A DNA stretch of 23,210 bases from Faecalicatena sp. (GTDB lineage: Bacteria; Bacillota; Clostridia; Lachnospirales; Lachnospiraceae): the NCBI GenBank assembly GCA_009774255.1, contig VSNK01000048.1, positions 1 through 23,210 of the forward strand. The letters run 5' to 3'. The notes below the pieces were generated by a model that searched no databases, was not told the origin of the DNA, and was given only the letters and a program-made list of their open reading frames with translations. This document shows, one piece after another, positions 1 to 7,922 of this stretch. Position numbers and translations under genes: made by a program. How positions within the stretch are numbered: position 1 is the first letter of the stretch; every line of letters begins with the position of its first letter.

Positions 1-6
1 TATAAT
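1..6 (+). promoter_or_regulatory. Candidate -10 box for the mannan transporter operon
   Basis: A perfect TATAAT is at the very first bases of the window, 53 nt before the start codon of the binding protein. The matching -35 box would lie outside the window, so this is only a candidate. The intervening leader is very A-rich. Confidence 0.4.
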
Positions 7-59
7 AAAATAAAAATAGCTTAAAAAAGCCTAAAAAATATTAAACGGAGGGAAAGAGA

Positions 60-1424
60 ATGAAAAAAAGAGTACTTAGTCTGGGCTTAGTGACTACGAT
101 GGCAATTTCGCTTGCGGCATGCGGAAATGGCGGAGGGAACGGAGGGGGAGGCGCATCCGCAGATGTTCCGACGATTGACCAGGTCACGGTCGGCGATGAC
201 TATCAGGATCTGGAAGCGAGTATCAAGGTTCTGACGAACCGCACGGATATCGTGGACACTGTGTATAAGGGATATGCGGAAGAATTTATGAAGCTTTATC
301 CGAATATTAAGGTGGAATATGAAGGGATTACCGATTATGAAGAGACATTGAAGCTGCGTCTGACCACAGGGGACTGGGGGGATCTCTGCTTTATCCCGTC
401 ATCCGTAAGCAAGAGCGAGCTGTCTACATATTTCACAAAGCTGGGTGATTTTGACACACTGGATCCGATTTACCAGTACGTGCAGGAAAAGACCTTTGAA
501 GGAGAAGTATATGGAATAGCCAACGGCGGAACCGCTAGAGGAGTCATTTACAATAAGAAGGTATGGGAAGATGCAGGAATTGAGAAACTCCCGACCACAC
601 CGGATGAATTCCTGGACGACCTGAAGACAATTCAGGACAAGACAGACGCAATCCCGCTGTATACCAACTTCGGCGCAGGCTGGACAATGGGCGCATGGGA
701 TGATTATATTGACCTTACAGCAACAGGAGACCCGGATTTTAGGAACAACATGCCTCATATGAAGGATCCCTTTGCAAAGGGAGATGATTTGACAGGCCCT
801 TACGCTGTTTATTATACCTTATATGAAAGCGTTGCCCGCGGGCTGATCGAAGAATCTCCGTCCAGCACGGACTGGGAATCTTCCAAAAGAAGGCTGAATG
901 AAGGCGAGATTGCTACAATGGTACTTGGCTCCTGGGCGGTAGAGCAGTGCAAGGAGCAGGGTAGTACACCGGAAAATGTAGGCTACATGCCGTTCCCGAT
1001 CACGGTAGACGGAACACAGTATGCCGGCTCTGGCGGAAACTATGGCTTCGGGATCAACAATCAGGCAGACGAAGACAACCAGATCGCGGCAATGGTTTAT
1101 TTAAAATGGCTTCTGGAAGAATCCACGATTTACACGGACGAAGGAAGTATCCCGGCTCTGAAGTCCCAGCCGCTCCCGGACGCACTGGCAGATTTCGCGG
1201 ATACGGAGATTATCTCCAACAATGCGGCTCCAGAAGGCGAGGACGACCTGTTCGACGAAGTGAACGACGAGAGTGAGGTCGGAATCAACAAAGACGATTA
1301 CCCAGACGGAGAAATCCTTGAGTACGCACTGAAAGGCGAAAAGACACTGGATGAGATCATGGCCGAATGGAATGAGAAGTGGAGCGCCGCTCAGGAATCC
1401 CTCGGTGTGGAAGTGAACCTGTAA
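60..1424 (+). CDS. Carbohydrate ABC transporter substrate-binding lipoprotein
   Basis: This is an extracellular solute-binding protein of the family 1 sugar type, 454 residues, which is the usual length. The N-terminus is a lipoprotein signal peptide: MKKR, a hydrophobic stretch, then the lipobox SLAAC with Cys21 as the lipidation site. A Gly/Asn-rich spacer follows and links the mature protein to the membrane. The ATG is preceded by GGAGGG at 47-52 with good spacing. Two MalF/MalG-type permeases and intracellular mannan-degrading enzymes follow directly, so the ligand is probably a beta-mannooligosaccharide, possibly galactosylated or glucose-containing. The ligand is inferred from context only; the binding-site residues cannot be read from sequence. 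Confidence 0.93.
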   Translation: MKKRVLSLGLVTTMAISLAACGNGGGNGGGGASADVPTIDQVTVGDDYQDLEASIKVLTNRTDIVDTVYKGYAEEFMKLYPNIKVEYEGITDYEETLKLRLTTGDWGDLCFIPSSVSKSELSTYFTKLGDFDTLDPIYQYVQEKTFEGEVYGIANGGTARGVIYNKKVWEDAGIEKLPTTPDEFLDDLKTIQDKTDAIPLYTNFGAGWTMGAWDDYIDLTATGDPDFRNNMPHMKDPFAKGDDLTGPYAVYYTLYESVARGLIEESPSSTDWESSKRRLNEGEIATMVLGSWAVEQCKEQGSTPENVGYMPFPITVDGTQYAGSGGNYGFGINNQADEDNQIAAMVYLKWLLEESTIYTDEGSIPALKSQPLPDALADFADTEIISNNAAPEGEDDLFDEVNDESEVGINKDDYPDGEILEYALKGEKTLDEIMAEWNEKWSAAQESLGVEVNL

Positions 1425-1440
1425 ATGTACCGGCACATTT

Positions 1441-1479
1441 CGTGTCCCGGCGGAAGCCTTGAAGGCATACCGGGACGCG
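1441..1479 (+). promoter_or_regulatory. Stem-loop after the binding-protein gene
   Basis: CGTGTCCCGG (1441-1450) pairs with CCGGGACGCG (1470-1479) as a 10-bp stem with one G-T pair. Inside it, GCC and GGC can form a further short stem. No T-run follows, so it is not a classical terminator. Hairpins at this position in sugar ABC operons commonly protect the upstream mRNA or cause partial termination, giving an excess of binding protein over permeases. That role is inferred here. Confidence 0.6.
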
Positions 1480-1546
1480 AGATATCAAGGACACAGGATA
1501 AAAAAGGAATGTGATCATATTTCTTAAAAATAAAGAGGAGGATCCT

Positions 1547-2506
1547 ATGGAGAATGTAAAAAGCAGGGCAAAAGAGAAATGGCTTGTGATCGCAGTATTT
1601 ATGTTTGTTCCGTTGCTGCTTTTGATCGTGTTTACCTATGTACCATTCTTTAAGATGGTAGAGTTCAGTTTATACAAAATGAAATATATCGGACCGAGAA
1701 CCTTTGTAGGCCTGAAAAACTACGCAGAAGTATTTTCCCGCGGAGAATGTTTCCGGTCACTCTTTGTCAGCGTATACTATATGGCCGGCGCGATCGTACA
1801 GCTTGGCCTGGCTCTGTTCCTGGCGACCATGCTGGTATTTAAGACAAAAGGAAGCGGCATCTTCAAGGGTGCGATGTTTTTCCCCTACCTGATCTGCGGT
1901 ATCGCGATCGGATTTATTTTCAAATTCTTCTACGCAAGAGGATTTGTGTTAGATTCATTTTTACAGGCGCTTGGCATGGATCTGGACAACATCCCACTTT
2001 GGCTGGAGGCGGAAAACATTAATAACGTTTCCCTAGCGGCGACTTCCGTATGGAGGTATACCGGACAGAACATGATCCTGTTCCTGGGTGCTATGATGTC
2101 AGTGGATACGGATCTGTATGAGGCATCAGACCTGGATGGCGCGAATAAATGGCATCAGTTCCGCTACATTATTCTTCCAAGTATCAAGTCAATCGTAGTA
2201 TTGAACCTGATCCTGTCCATCAGCGGTTCCCTGAGCGCATTCGAACCGCCGTACGTTATCACAAACGGCGCATGGGGAACAGGCACCTACTTCGTAATCA
2301 TGAACCGTCTGGCTCACGAGAATCAGAAAGTCGGACTCGCCTGCGCGATGGCGATCGTCCTTCTGGCAATCATTGTTCTTTGCACGGTGGCCCAGAACCT
2401 GTTCTTCAAGTATGCGTTCGACGACGGAACGGCAGATGAGTCCAAAGCAGCGGCAAGGAAACGGAAAAAAGCAGAGAAGGAAGCGAAGAAAGGGGGACGT
2501 CAGTAA
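1547..2506 (+). CDS. Sugar ABC transporter permease, MalF/UgpA type
   Basis: This is a binding-protein-dependent inner-membrane permease of about 319 residues with six predicted membrane segments, the first near residues 15-37. The cytoplasmic EAA loop is clear as YEASDLDGA followed by the FRYIILP segment, which contacts the transporter ATPase. I chose the ATG at 1547 because GAGGAGG (1535-1541) sits 5 nt upstream. An in-frame GTG at 1511 would add 12 residues but lacks such a site. The C-terminus is a Lys/Arg/Ala-rich cytoplasmic tail (KKAEKEAKK). The gene overlaps the next permease by one base (TAATG). No ATPase gene is adjacent, so a shared MsmX/MsmK-like ATPase encoded elsewhere probably powers the transporter. 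Confidence 0.93.
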   Translation: MENVKSRAKEKWLVIAVFMFVPLLLLIVFTYVPFFKMVEFSLYKMKYIGPRTFVGLKNYAEVFSRGECFRSLFVSVYYMAGAIVQLGLALFLATMLVFKTKGSGIFKGAMFFPYLICGIAIGFIFKFFYARGFVLDSFLQALGMDLDNIPLWLEAENINNVSLAATSVWRYTGQNMILFLGAMMSVDTDLYEASDLDGANKWHQFRYIILPSIKSIVVLNLILSISGSLSAFEPPYVITNGAWGTGTYFVIMNRLAHENQKVGLACAMAIVLLAIIVLCTVAQNLFFKYAFDDGTADESKAAARKRKKAEKEAKKGGRQ

Positions 2507-3360
2507 TGACAATGTCAGTAAAGAAAAGAAAAGCGTTAACAACCGTTTTTACAGTTTTCAAATATCTTGTATTGATTATCGGATCTTTTATCTCCCTGGC
2601 TCCTGTGTGTGTCTGTGTGCTGACCGCGTTTAAGACAGAGGAAGAGTATAATACGTCATCCGTACTGGCTCTGCCGAAGTCCTTTACATATTTTGAAAAC
2701 TTTAAGGTGGCAATGGAGAAGGCAAATATGCTCCGTGGTTTTTGTAATACCGCGCTGGTGCTGATCGTGGTTCTGACAGCCTCCATTTTCATCGGTTCCA
2801 TGCTGGCTTACGTACTGAACCGTTTTAAGTTCAAAGGAAACGGCGTCATCCAGAGCCTGTTCACATTTGCGGCTCTGATTCCCGGAATCGCGACCCAGGT
2901 AACCGTATACCAGATCATGTACAGCTTAGGCCTGATCAATCATTTATATGGATATATGATCGTACTGATGGGGACGGATATTATTTCTATCTATATCTTC
3001 CTTCAGTTTTTCGAGAACTTGCCGGTATCATTGGATGAATCGGCAATTATGGACGGATGTACCTACTTTGGAGTATTCTTTAAGATCCTGTTTCCGCTGC
3101 TCAAACCGGCCATTGTCACATCACTGGTTTTGAAAGGCGTGGGCGTTTACAACGAGTACTATATGTCCAACCTGTATCTGCAGGATTCAAATTTAAAGAC
3201 AATTTCCACGGCTCTGTATGTATTTACAGGCCCTTATGGAAACAGATATAACTACATCTGCGCGGGTGTGCTGATCACGATTATTCCGATCTTCATCCTG
3301 TTCCTGATCTTCCAGAAGCAGGTATACAGCGGAATGGCAGCAGGCGCGGTAAAGGGTTAA
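2506..3360 (+). CDS. Sugar ABC transporter permease, MalG/UgpE type
   Basis: This is the second permease subunit, 284 residues, with six predicted membrane segments; the first is about residues 15-36 and the last ends near residue 272. The EAA motif reads DESAIMDGC followed by FFKILFPLLKP, typical of MalG-like permeases. The ATG overlaps the stop codon of the preceding gene and is preceded by AGGGGG at 2491-2496, so the two are translationally coupled. It should form the heterodimeric channel with the upstream permease. Two stem-loops lie between this gene and the first phosphorylase, which may separate expression of transporter and enzymes. Confidence 0.93.
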   Translation: MTMSVKKRKALTTVFTVFKYLVLIIGSFISLAPVCVCVLTAFKTEEEYNTSSVLALPKSFTYFENFKVAMEKANMLRGFCNTALVLIVVLTASIFIGSMLAYVLNRFKFKGNGVIQSLFTFAALIPGIATQVTVYQIMYSLGLINHLYGYMIVLMGTDIISIYIFLQFFENLPVSLDESAIMDGCTYFGVFFKILFPLLKPAIVTSLVLKGVGVYNEYYMSNLYLQDSNLKTISTALYVFTGPYGNRYNYICAGVLITIIPIFILFLIFQKQVYSGMAAGAVKG

Positions 3361-3380
3361 GATAAGGAAATATTGCGGAC

Positions 3381-3408
3381 GTATCTGTGAAGGTAACTGA
3401 GCAGATAC
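3381..3408 (+). promoter_or_regulatory. Stem-loop 1 in the permease-GH130 gap
   Basis: GTATCTG (3381-3387) pairs exactly with CAGATAC (3402-3408) over a 14-nt loop. No T-run follows. It is the first of two successive hairpins in this 132-bp gap. A role as an mRNA processing or stability element is inferred. Confidence 0.45.
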
Positions 3409-3430
3409 AGCAAAGGGAAATTTTTCTGCG

Positions 3431-3477
3431 GGCATCGTCTGTGAGTCCCGTCTCTGCGGGAAACGCAGGCGGATGCC
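3431..3477 (+). promoter_or_regulatory. Stem-loop 2 next to the GH130_2 ribosome binding site
   Basis: GGCATCGTCTG (3431-3441) pairs with CAGGCGGATGCC (3466-3477), with one bulge and one G-T pair. An inner stem TCCCG/CGGGA (3446-3450, 3457-3461) closes the TCTCTG loop. The structure ends 2 nt before the AAAGGA ribosome binding site of the next gene. It could protect the 5' end of a processed phosphorylase mRNA or modulate its translation. Confidence 0.5.
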
Positions 3478-3492
3478 GGAAAGGAAACAATT

Positions 3493-4515
3493 ATGAGCGA
3501 AGTGAAAATGATAGCTCCTGCAGTACCCAACGTACCATGGCAGGAGCGGCCTGAAAAAATGAACGGCGCGCCTGTTTGGCGTTACAAAGAGAATCCGGTC
3601 ATCGGACGGAATCCGGCAAAGGAAGTAGCCAGGATATTCAACAGTGCGGTCATGCCGTATGAAGGTGAATTTATCGGGGTATTCCGGGGGGAACAGACCA
3701 ACGGGATTCCCTATATTTATCTTGGAAAAAGCAAAGACGCGATCCACTGGGAATTTGACGAAGAGAAAATTTCTTTCGAAGACGAAGAAGGAAATCCGTT
3801 CATGCCAGTCTATGCGTATGATCCGAGACTGGTCAAGGTGGAAGATACCTACTATATTATCTGGTGCCAGGACTTTTACGGTGCGTCCATCGGCATGGCA
3901 AGGACGACCGATTTTAAAAAATTTGTAAGACTAGAGAACCCGTTCCTTCCTTTTAACCGGAATGCGGTTCTGTTCCCGAGAAAGATTCACGGAAAGTTTA
4001 TGATGCTGTCCCGCCCAAGTGACAGCGGCCATACGCCGTTCGGGGATATCTTTGTTTCGGAAAGCCTGGATATGGTCTACTGGGGCAGGCACCGCCATGT
4101 GATGGGAAAGAGCAGCGAATGGTGGGAATCTCTGAAGATCGGAGGCGGAGCAGCACCGATCGAGACAACGGAAGGGTGGCTGTTGTTCTACCATGGAGTA
4201 AGTCAGACCTGCAACGGATATGTGTACAGCATCGGCGGCGCGATTTTGGATATTGACAATCCGTCCATCGTAAAATACCGCTGTGAGAATTTCCTGCTGA
4301 CACCGGAGGAGTGGTATGAGGAACGGGGGTTTGTGGCCAATGTGACCTTCCCATGCGCGACGCTCCATGACCCGGAGAGCGGAAGGATCGCCATATATTA
4401 TGGGGCGGCGGACACTTACGTGGGACTGGCATTCACGACGGCGGATGAGATTATTTCCTATATCAAGGAGCACAGCGTGACAAGGGAAAATGATACGGAG
4501 ATCGGAAAACGATAA
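3493..4515 (+). CDS. GH130_2 beta-1,4-mannooligosaccharide phosphorylase
   Basis: This cytoplasmic glycoside phosphorylase (340 residues, no signal peptide) removes mannose from the non-reducing end of beta-1,4-mannooligosaccharides with phosphate, giving alpha-mannose-1-phosphate. Family GH130 is clear from FNSAV (near 50), YAYDPRL, PFNRNAVLFPRK, SRPSDSGHTPFGD, KIGGGAAPIET and FYHGV. Asp110 in YAYDPRL is the expected catalytic acid. The length and the SRPSD/GHTPFGD block fit subfamily 2, which contains Ruminococcus albus RaMP2 and also mannosyl-GlcNAc phosphorylases such as UhgbMP. With an epimerase and GH130_1 next door, mannooligosaccharide phosphorylase (EC 2.4.1.319) is the better call, but N-glycan Man-GlcNAc activity cannot be excluded. 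The ATG has AAAGGA at 3480-3485. Confidence 0.88.
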   Translation: MSEVKMIAPAVPNVPWQERPEKMNGAPVWRYKENPVIGRNPAKEVARIFNSAVMPYEGEFIGVFRGEQTNGIPYIYLGKSKDAIHWEFDEEKISFEDEEGNPFMPVYAYDPRLVKVEDTYYIIWCQDFYGASIGMARTTDFKKFVRLENPFLPFNRNAVLFPRKIHGKFMMLSRPSDSGHTPFGDIFVSESLDMVYWGRHRHVMGKSSEWWESLKIGGGAAPIETTEGWLLFYHGVSQTCNGYVYSIGGAILDIDNPSIVKYRCENFLLTPEEWYEERGFVANVTFPCATLHDPESGRIAIYYGAADTYVGLAFTTADEIISYIKEHSVTRENDTEIGKR

Positions 4516-4560
4516 GGCTGATGGATATTGATTTCGAATAATGGAAAAAGGAAAATAAAG

Positions 4561-5730
4561 ATGCAGAAATTTGTGGAAGAAATTCGGGAACATCTGGTGG
4601 AGCAACTGATCCCCTTCTGGGAGGGCTTAAGGGACGAGCAATACGGCGGCTATTATGGATATATGGGGTATGATCTCAAGACAGACCGGACTTATGAAAA
4701 AGGGTGTATCCTGAACAGCAGGATCCTGTGGTTCTTTTCCAACGCCTATTCTCTTCTTGGGGAAGAGCATCTGCGCGTCCATGCCGAGTATGCATACCGC
4801 TTTATGAGGGAACACTGTGTGGACAGGGAATACGGAGGTGTCTACTGGTCCGTTGCCTGTGACGGCAAAGTGAAAGACAGCACCAAGCACACCTATAATC
4901 AGGCATTTGCCATTTATGCATTGTCATCCTATTATGATGCCGTGAAGGATGAGGAAGCGCTGAAGCTGGCGATGGACCTGCAGCAGCTGATCGAGGAAAA
5001 GTGCAGGGATTCCTTGGGCTATCTGGAAGCATTTGACCGGAAGTTTGAGCCGGAGGATAATGACAAGCTTTCCGAAAACGGTGTCCTTGCGGAGAAAACA
5101 ATGAATACCTTGCTGCATGTTTTTGAGGCCTATACGGAATTGTACCGGGTAAGCCAGGATAAAAATACGGCGGATAAAATCCGGAATATGCTGGATACCA
5201 TAGCGGACAAGGTTTACAACCCGAAGCTTGGCAGACAGGAAGTCTTTTTCGACAGAGAGTGGAACTCCCTGATCGACCTATATTCTTACGGCCACGACAT
5301 CGAGGCCGCGTGGCTGGTGGACAGAGGCCTGGAGGTGCTGGGAGATAAGGAATATACGGAGAAACTTGGCCCCATCACGTCGGAGATTACAAAAAATATT
5401 TATGAACGGGCGTTCTCGGAAAATTCTCTGCTAAATGAAGCGGAAAACGGGGTAGATGATACCACAAGAGTGTGGTGGGTACAGGCGGAAACAGTAGTCG
5501 GTTTTATCAACGGATACCAGAAGAACCCGCAGGAGAAAAAATACCTGGAGGCAGCGGAGGCGGTATGGGGATATATCAAAGAATACCTCATCGATCCGCG
5601 GGAAGGCTCGGAATGGTTCTGGTCGGTGGATGCCCAGGGAAAGCCGGCAGAAAAGCCCATCGTAGAGCCATGGAAATGTCCGTATCATAACGGGCGGATG
5701 TGTATGGAGGTCATAAAGCGTCTGGGATGA
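4561..5730 (+). CDS. Cellobiose/mannobiose 2-epimerase (AGE family)
   Basis: The enzyme converts the reducing-end sugar of beta-1,4-disaccharides between glucose and mannose (EC 5.1.3.11). In mannan catabolism it turns mannobiose into mannosyl-glucose for GH130_1. The ATG at 4561 gives 389 residues, the length I recall for the R. albus enzyme, and AAGGA (4548-4552) lies 8 nt upstream; a TTG at 4528 would add 11 residues without support. The (alpha/alpha)6-barrel signatures are present: SRILWF (Arg54), KHTYNQAFAIYALS, H186, SYGHDIEAAWL (His245), TRVWWVQAE (Trp305/306), and EPWKCPYHNGRMCMEV (Trp371, His376). These match the conserved active-site positions of cellobiose 2-epimerases. It follows GH130_2 after 45 nt. 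Confidence 0.92.
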   Translation: MQKFVEEIREHLVEQLIPFWEGLRDEQYGGYYGYMGYDLKTDRTYEKGCILNSRILWFFSNAYSLLGEEHLRVHAEYAYRFMREHCVDREYGGVYWSVACDGKVKDSTKHTYNQAFAIYALSSYYDAVKDEEALKLAMDLQQLIEEKCRDSLGYLEAFDRKFEPEDNDKLSENGVLAEKTMNTLLHVFEAYTELYRVSQDKNTADKIRNMLDTIADKVYNPKLGRQEVFFDREWNSLIDLYSYGHDIEAAWLVDRGLEVLGDKEYTEKLGPITSEITKNIYERAFSENSLLNEAENGVDDTTRVWWVQAETVVGFINGYQKNPQEKKYLEAAEAVWGYIKEYLIDPREGSEWFWSVDAQGKPAEKPIVEPWKCPYHNGRMCMEVIKRLG

Positions 5731-5743
5731 GCAGCATTACTCA

Positions 5744-5777
5744 GAACGGCAGCAGGCGGGGCTGTGGTCTGCCGTTC
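5744..5777 (+). promoter_or_regulatory. Stem-loop after the epimerase gene
   Basis: GAACGGCAG (5744-5752) pairs exactly with CTGCCGTTC (5769-5777). It is followed by an AT-rich stretch (GTTTATATAT) rather than a clean T-run, so termination would be weak at best. The right arm is repeated as GTCTGCCGTTC at 5832-5842, giving an alternative partner for the left arm. Confidence 0.4.
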
Positions 5778-5846
5778 GTTTATATATCGTAAAAGCTAAC
5801 ACTTGGTGGAAGCAACAACGGATATGGAGTAGTCTGCCGTTCCTTA

Positions 5847-6000
5847 GGAACTGTCCGAAAATAACTTGTGCAGATGACGCAGGATAAATTTGTACAGGCA
5901 AGGCGGAAAAGGGAGGCGTACCGGGGTACGCTGACTGATGACAACGCAGACTGTGCGGATTTAGACAAGTCAAATGCACAAGTTATTAATGGACAGTTAC
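5847..6000. repeat. MITE-like inverted-repeat element upstream of GH130_1
   Basis: Two 26-nt arms, 5847-5872 and 5975-6000, are inverted copies matching at 22 of 26 positions, with cores TAACTTGTGCA and TGCACAAGTTA. The 154-bp element contains a perfect internal hairpin, GCGTACC-GG-GGTACGC (5916-5931). TTA flanks it on both sides (5844-5846 and 6001-6003), a possible 3-bp target duplication. No open reading frame fits inside. It is probably a non-autonomous transposable element or a dispersed palindromic repeat. It leaves the GH130_1 ribosome binding site intact and may act as an mRNA structural element within the operon. Confidence 0.6.
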
Positions 6001-6029
6001 TTACTATATCGTAAAAGGAGGCTGTGGGA

Positions 6030-7196
6030 ATGATACATAGCAGATACTATGAGGAATTGGAAAAATATGAACGGCTGATCGGCAAAAAGAACAGGAAAAG
6101 TGATTTTTATAACGGAATCTTTGACCGATATGAAAATCCGGTCCTGACCAGAGATCATGCGCCTCTTCATTGGAGATATGACCTGGATGAGGAAACGAAT
6201 CCTTATTTTATGGAGCGTCTCGGAGTCAATGCGGTGATGAATTCCGGCGCAATTGAGCTGGATGGAAAGTTCTTTTTGGTCGCACGGGTGGAAGGCAATG
6301 ACAGAAAATCTTTTTTTGCGGTAGCAGAAAGTGACAGCGGGACAGAAGGCTTCCGTTTTTGGGATTATCCGGTGTGCCTGCCGGACACCTGCCCGGAGGA
6401 GACCAATGCCTATGATATGCGTCTGACGAAGCATGAGGATGGCTATATTTACGGGGTGTTTTGTTCGGAAAGCAAGGATCCGTCCGACCCGGATCTGTCC
6501 GCGGCAGTCGCGCAGGCCGGAATCGTGCGGACGAAAGACCTGAAAACGTGGGAGCGCCTGGACAATCTGACCACACTCCGTTCCCCGCAGCAGAGAAATG
6601 TAGTTCTTCACCCAGAATTTGTAGACGGAAAATATGCGTTCTATACGCGTCCTATGGATGGATTTATCGATACGGGAAGCGGCGGCGGAATCGGATTCGG
6701 TCTCTGTGAGGACATCGAACATGCGGTTATTGATGAAGAGATTATCATTAGCCGCAGGGTATACCATACGCTCACCGAGGCAAAAAACGGAGCGGGCGCG
6801 GTGCCCATCAAAGGAAAGAAATGCTGGATTCACATTGCACACGGCGTGCGCAATACGGCGGCAGGACTCCGCTATGTACTGTATGTATTCGGGACAGACC
6901 TGAAAGACCCGTCAAAGCTGGTGGCAGAACCCTCCGGCGTATTCCTGGTGCCTCTTGGAAAAGAGAGGGTCGGCGACGTATCCAACGTGGTATTTACCAA
7001 CGGCGCGATTGCCAGAGACAATGGGGATGTGTATCTCTATTATGCGTCCTGTGATACCCGGCTGCATGTGGCGACGACTACCGTAGACAAACTGGAAGAT
7101 TATCTGTTCGGCACCCCGCGGGATGCGCGCAGGACGGCGGACTGTGTAAAACAGCGGTGTGAACTGATCGATAAAAATATGAAACTATTACATTGA
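6030..7196 (+). CDS. GH130_1 4-O-beta-D-mannosyl-D-glucose phosphorylase
   Basis: This cytoplasmic enzyme cleaves Man-beta-1,4-Glc with phosphate to alpha-mannose-1-phosphate and glucose (EC 2.4.1.281). The sequence closely follows the Bacteroides fragilis/R. albus MGP pattern as I know it: PVLTRDHAPLHWRYDL, NPYFMERLGVNAVMNSGAIE, RVEGNDRKSFFAVAES, NAYDMRLTKHEDG, NVVLHPEFVDGKYAFYTRP, GFIDTGSGGGIGFG, HGVRNTAAGLRYVLY, and ERVGDVSNVVF. Asp129 in YDMRL is the expected catalytic acid. The ATG at 6030 gives 388 residues and lies 8 nt after AAAGGAGG (6014-6021); the GTG at 6024 is too close to that site. It completes the epimerase route for mannobiose. A 299-bp gap with a repeat element separates it from the epimerase gene. 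Confidence 0.93.
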   Translation: MIHSRYYEELEKYERLIGKKNRKSDFYNGIFDRYENPVLTRDHAPLHWRYDLDEETNPYFMERLGVNAVMNSGAIELDGKFFLVARVEGNDRKSFFAVAESDSGTEGFRFWDYPVCLPDTCPEETNAYDMRLTKHEDGYIYGVFCSESKDPSDPDLSAAVAQAGIVRTKDLKTWERLDNLTTLRSPQQRNVVLHPEFVDGKYAFYTRPMDGFIDTGSGGGIGFGLCEDIEHAVIDEEIIISRRVYHTLTEAKNGAGAVPIKGKKCWIHIAHGVRNTAAGLRYVLYVFGTDLKDPSKLVAEPSGVFLVPLGKERVGDVSNVVFTNGAIARDNGDVYLYYASCDTRLHVATTTVDKLEDYLFGTPRDARRTADCVKQRCELIDKNMKLLH

Positions 7197-7238
7197 GGGC
7201 CAGATAAATAAACTGTCCGGATTGCGCCGGATATTTCG

Positions 7239-7922
7239 ATGAGGATCAGAATCGTGAGAAAATGGATGGAAGATATCAGGACGAAAACAAAACATATGAA
7301 CCGGGAGCAGAAGTGGGAGTATGTGCTTATGTATTACTGGTATCATATCCTGCTCGGAGCGATCCTTCTGGGGCTGGTCATCCTTTTGATCTATCATATT
7401 GTCTGGGGAAGGAACAGAAAGCCGGACTTTACCTGCGTGATCGTCAATCAGGAAGTGGATTTTCCAAGAGACGCGGAGATCGCGGAAGAATTCTCATCAT
7501 TTTCAGGAATCGGGGCAAAGAAATTGTCGATTGATTCCGACTATCTGATCTCCTATGAAGATGTGCGGCTGCCGGAAGCCAATGAAAGCTCTTATGAAAA
7601 GTTTTTCTTTAACTGGTCGTCCGGCTTGATCGATGTCATGGTTCTGCCGGAAAGCTTTTATGAATACTGTCTGAAGCTGGGCGGTGAGTTCTGCGATCTC
7701 AGAGAAATACTTCCGGCAGAGAAGCTGGATTGCCTGGAGGAACAGATGAATCCGGAATGCGGTCAGGAATATAGAAGAATTTATATAGAGGGAACGGCAC
7801 TGGAAGGATGGCTTCAGACGGAGGAAGGGGATCCGCCGGTGCTTGTCGTTCCTGTTGAAATGAAGCATAAGGAATTAAGCGGGAAATTTTTAGAGTATGT
7901 ATTAGAAAGGAGATCGGAATGA
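7239..7922 (+). CDS. Single-pass membrane protein of unknown function
   Basis: A 227-residue protein with a basic N-terminus, one hydrophobic helix at about residues 36-57 (ILLGAILLGLVILLIYHIVW) and a roughly 165-residue outer domain. Charge distribution (RKWMEDIRTKTK before the helix) predicts N-in, C-out topology. The outer part contains LIDVMVLPESFYEYCLKLGGEFCDLREIL, a pattern that loosely recalls one lobe of a solute-binding protein; that is a guess. The start is uncertain: ATG 7239 has a poor ribosome binding site behind a small TCCGG/CCGGA hairpin, while GTG 7254 lies 8 nt after GAGGA. It overlaps the next gene by 4 nt (ATGA), so the two are probably functionally coupled. I do not recognise a named family. 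Confidence 0.75.
   Translation: MRIRIVRKWMEDIRTKTKHMNREQKWEYVLMYYWYHILLGAILLGLVILLIYHIVWGRNRKPDFTCVIVNQEVDFPRDAEIAEEFSSFSGIGAKKLSIDSDYLISYEDVRLPEANESSYEKFFFNWSSGLIDVMVLPESFYEYCLKLGGEFCDLREILPAEKLDCLEEQMNPECGQEYRRIYIEGTALEGWLQTEEGDPPVLVVPVEMKHKELSGKFLEYVLERRSE

Noticed and set aside
3193..3747. 184-residue minus-strand open frame across the permease-GH130 gap
   Set aside because: It lies antisense to two clear genes, has no ribosome binding site and no recognisable motif; it is a shadow of their codon usage.
3493..4515. Calling GH130_2 an N-glycan Man-GlcNAc phosphorylase
   Set aside because: Subfamily 2 includes such enzymes and the sequence resembles UhgbMP, but the neighbouring epimerase, GH130_1 and alpha-galactosidase point to plant mannan, so it is kept only as an alternative.
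5847..6000. Riboswitch upstream of GH130_1
   Set aside because: The symmetric 26-nt ends and lack of promoter or terminator fit a small transposable repeat better than a ligand-binding RNA.
5997..6842. 281-residue minus-strand open frame opposite GH130_1
   Set aside because: The plus strand encodes a full-length, motif-complete phosphorylase; the reverse frame has no start context.
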